A model generated the notes under the pieces. That model did not search any database, had not been told where the DNA came from, and saw nothing but the letters and a program-made list of their open reading frames with translations. From assembly GCF_001507665.1 (NCBI RefSeq), contig NZ_CP013910.1, positions 189,501-253,500 of the forward strand: a stretch of 64,000 nt of DNA, given 5' to 3'. Of this stretch, positions 62,630 through 64,000 are shown piece by piece (position 1 is the stretch's first letter; every line of letters begins with the position of its first letter). Origin of the DNA: Deinococcus actinosclerus (GTDB lineage Bacteria; Deinococcota; Deinococci; Deinococcales; Deinococcaceae). The position numbers and the translations under genes were made by a program.

Positions 62630-63862
62630 ATGAGCGACCTTCTGGACACCATCCGCGACCTCGCCAAACCGACCGACAGCAAGATCCTGATGGTCGTCCT
62701 CGACGGCGTGGGCGGCCTGCCCCTCGAAACGAACGGCGACACCGAACTCGCCGCCGCGAAGACCCCCAACCTCGACGCCCTGGCCGCGCAGAGCCAGCTC
62801 GGGCAGGTCGAACTCGTCGGTGCGGGCATCACCCCCGGCAGCGGCCCCGGCCACCTCAGCCTCTTCGGGTACGACCCCCTGCGCTACGTCGTGGGTCGCG
62901 GCGCGCTGAGTGCCGTCGGCATTGGCGTAAAACTCGGCGCGGGCGATGTCGCCGTGCGCGGCAACTTCGCCACCCTCGGCGAAGGCCGCATCGTGCAGGA
63001 CCGCCGCGCGGGCCGCCCCAGCGACGAGAAGAACGCCGAGATCGTGGGCAAGCTCAAGGCCGCCATCCCCGACATCGACGGCACGCCCGTCGAGATCTAC
63101 ACCGAGTCGGAGCACCGCTTCGTGGTCGTCTTCCGCGCAGGCGGCGGCGCGGCCCTGGGTGCGAACCTCAGCGACGTGGACCCCCAGGCGACCGGCGTGC
63201 AACCCATGACCGCCCAGGCCCACGACGACGCCAGCCAGAAGACCGCCGACCTCGTCAACGCCTTCGTGCAGCGCGCCGAAACCGCCCTCAAGGACGAGAC
63301 GCAGGTCAACGGCGTCCTCTTCCGCGGCTACAGCGACGTCCCCCACTTCCCCAGCTTCGACGCCGCCTACCAGCTCAAGGCCGCCTGCATCGCCAGCTAC
63401 CCCATGTACAAGGGCCTCGCCAGCCTCGTCGGCATGGACGTCCTCACCGTGCAGGGCGAAGAAGACGCCCTGGACGGCAAGGTCCAGGCCCTCAAGGACA
63501 ACTGGAGCAAGTACGACTTCTTCTACTTCCACGTCAAGAAGACCGACAGCACCGGCGAGGACGGCGACTTCAAAGCCAAGGTCAAGAAGATCGAACTCTT
63601 CGACGCTCTGCTGCCCCAGCTGCTGGCGCTGAACCCCGACGTCATCGCCATCGTCGGCGACCACAGCACCCCCAGCAAACTCGCCACGCACTCCTGGCAC
63701 CCCGTGCCCCTGCTCATCCGCAGCAACTACGGCCGCCGTGACCTCGCCCAGCGCTACACCGAAGACGAAGCCCTGAAAGGCAGCCTCGGCCTGCGCCGCG
63801 GCACCGACCTCATGCCCCTCCTCATGGCCAACGCCCTGAAGCTCAACAAGTACGGCGCGTAA
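62630..63862 (+). CDS. apgM: 2,3-bisphosphoglycerate-independent phosphoglycerate mutase, archaeal type
   Basis: Interconverts 3- and 2-phosphoglycerate in glycolysis. The 410-residue alkaline-phosphatase-fold enzyme belongs to the ApgM group (~400 residues), not the ~510-residue GpmI. Metal/active-site blocks are [21 protein letters not shown], the nucleophile-Ser region [33 protein letters not shown] and [25 protein letters not shown] (62617-62622) is seven bases before ATG 62630. A strong terminator follows. Confidence 0.94.
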   Translation: MSDLLDTIRDLAKPTDSKILMVVLDGVGGLPLETNGDTELAAAKTPNLDALAAQSQLGQVELVGAGITPGSGPGHLSLFGYDPLRYVVGRGALSAVGIGVKLGAGDVAVRGNFATLGEGRIVQDRRAGRPSDEKNAEIVGKLKAAIPDIDGTPVEIYTESEHRFVVVFRAGGGAALGANLSDVDPQATGVQPMTAQAHDDASQKTADLVNAFVQRAETALKDETQVNGVLFRGYSDVPHFPSFDAAYQLKAACIASYPMYKGLASLVGMDVLTVQGEEDALDGKVQALKDNWSKYDFFYFHVKKTDSTGEDGDFKAKVKKIELFDALLPQLLALNPDVIAIVGDHSTPSKLATHSWHPVPLLIRSNYGRRDLAQRYTEDEALKGSLGLRRGTDLMPLLMANALKLNKYGA

Positions 63863-63880
63863 CCACACAACCTTCCCCGC

Positions 63881-63917
63881 ACGGCCCCCTCGCCCCCCCC
63901 GGCGACGGGGCCGTTTC
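63881..63917 (+). terminator. rho-independent terminator after apgM
   Basis: ACGGCCCC (63881-63888) pairs with GGGGCCGT (63907-63914), followed by TTTCC. Bases 63918-64000 show no gene. Confidence 0.8.
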
Positions 63918-64000
63918 CTCAGGGCCCACTCAAGCCGCCCTTCAGCCCAGCGTCAGATTCAGGCGGCAAGGTGAACCCATTACGTTCCCACGCGGAACAC

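Overview
The window is very GC-rich, densely coded chromosomal DNA and almost certainly comes from a Deinococcus species. The evidence is inference from content: a FrnE-type oxidoreductase with both CPWC and C-terminal CX4C motifs, an expanded set of DinB/YfiT proteins, menaquinone (MenG) rather than ubiquinone chemistry, a poxvirus-type topoisomerase IB, a Thermus-like PilB with repeated N-terminal domains, and at least 25 genes with a TANNNT-like -10 box only 4-8 bases before the start codon, the leaderless-mRNA signature of this lineage. A class II photolyase is present, which argues against D. radiodurans R1 itself. No tRNA, rRNA, CRISPR array, transposase or prophage gene was recognised.

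Layout. 1-5110: end of ung, topoisomerase IB, an acetyltransferase, a phosphotransferase, menG, a membrane-anchored cytochrome c and an alkyltransferase-like protein. 5211-12450: AMIN/amidase_3 cell-wall hydrolase, frnE, ftsH, a secreted stalk/PKD protein and a peroxiredoxin gene broken by an amber codon. 12513-17087: acyl-CoA dehydrogenase, a Crp/Fnr regulator, an acetyltransferase, a tRNA-binding protein, DUF2089 and tsaE. 17112-20418: four DinB-family genes plus a 30-residue peptide gene, divergent from a WYL regulator. 20562-25106: PQQ dehydrogenase with N-terminal haem and its coupled secreted partner, a CDGSH protein and a pyrimidine nucleoside phosphorylase. 25189-32239: DUF11 surface protein, pilT and pilB. 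32303-40804: yqeG, pgeF, fabI, an HxlR regulator/quinone reductase pair, an isochorismatase-like pseudoenzyme coupled to an M42 peptidase, a cytochrome c divergent from an IclR regulator, and a secreted protein.

40912-46646 is a thiamin operon under a TPP riboswitch and terminator (thiC-thiE-thiS-thiG-thiO-thiD), mostly with 4-base GTGA overlaps. It runs directly into a phenylacetate operon (paaA-paaB-paaC-paaD plus an AT-rich unknown gene) whose promoter carries an 18-bp palindrome. paaZ follows beyond an inverted map gene; no PaaE reductase is present. 53276-63862: VOC protein, DUF937/Ig-like membrane protein, rpmF, a UPF0126 membrane protein, class II photolyase, metallo-beta-lactamase fold protein, a frameshifted phosphotransferase, trmH, terC behind a structured leader with a micro-ORF, and archaeal-type phosphoglycerate mutase.

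Points most worth a second look: the WYL-controlled DinB array with its micro-peptide (a candidate bacillithiol-transferase cassette), the terC leader, the dead isochorismatase coupled to an M42 peptidase, mobile repeats absorbed into the ends of PaaD and ThiO, the amber-interrupted peroxiredoxin, the frameshifted phosphotransferase, and the genome-style leaderless promoters.
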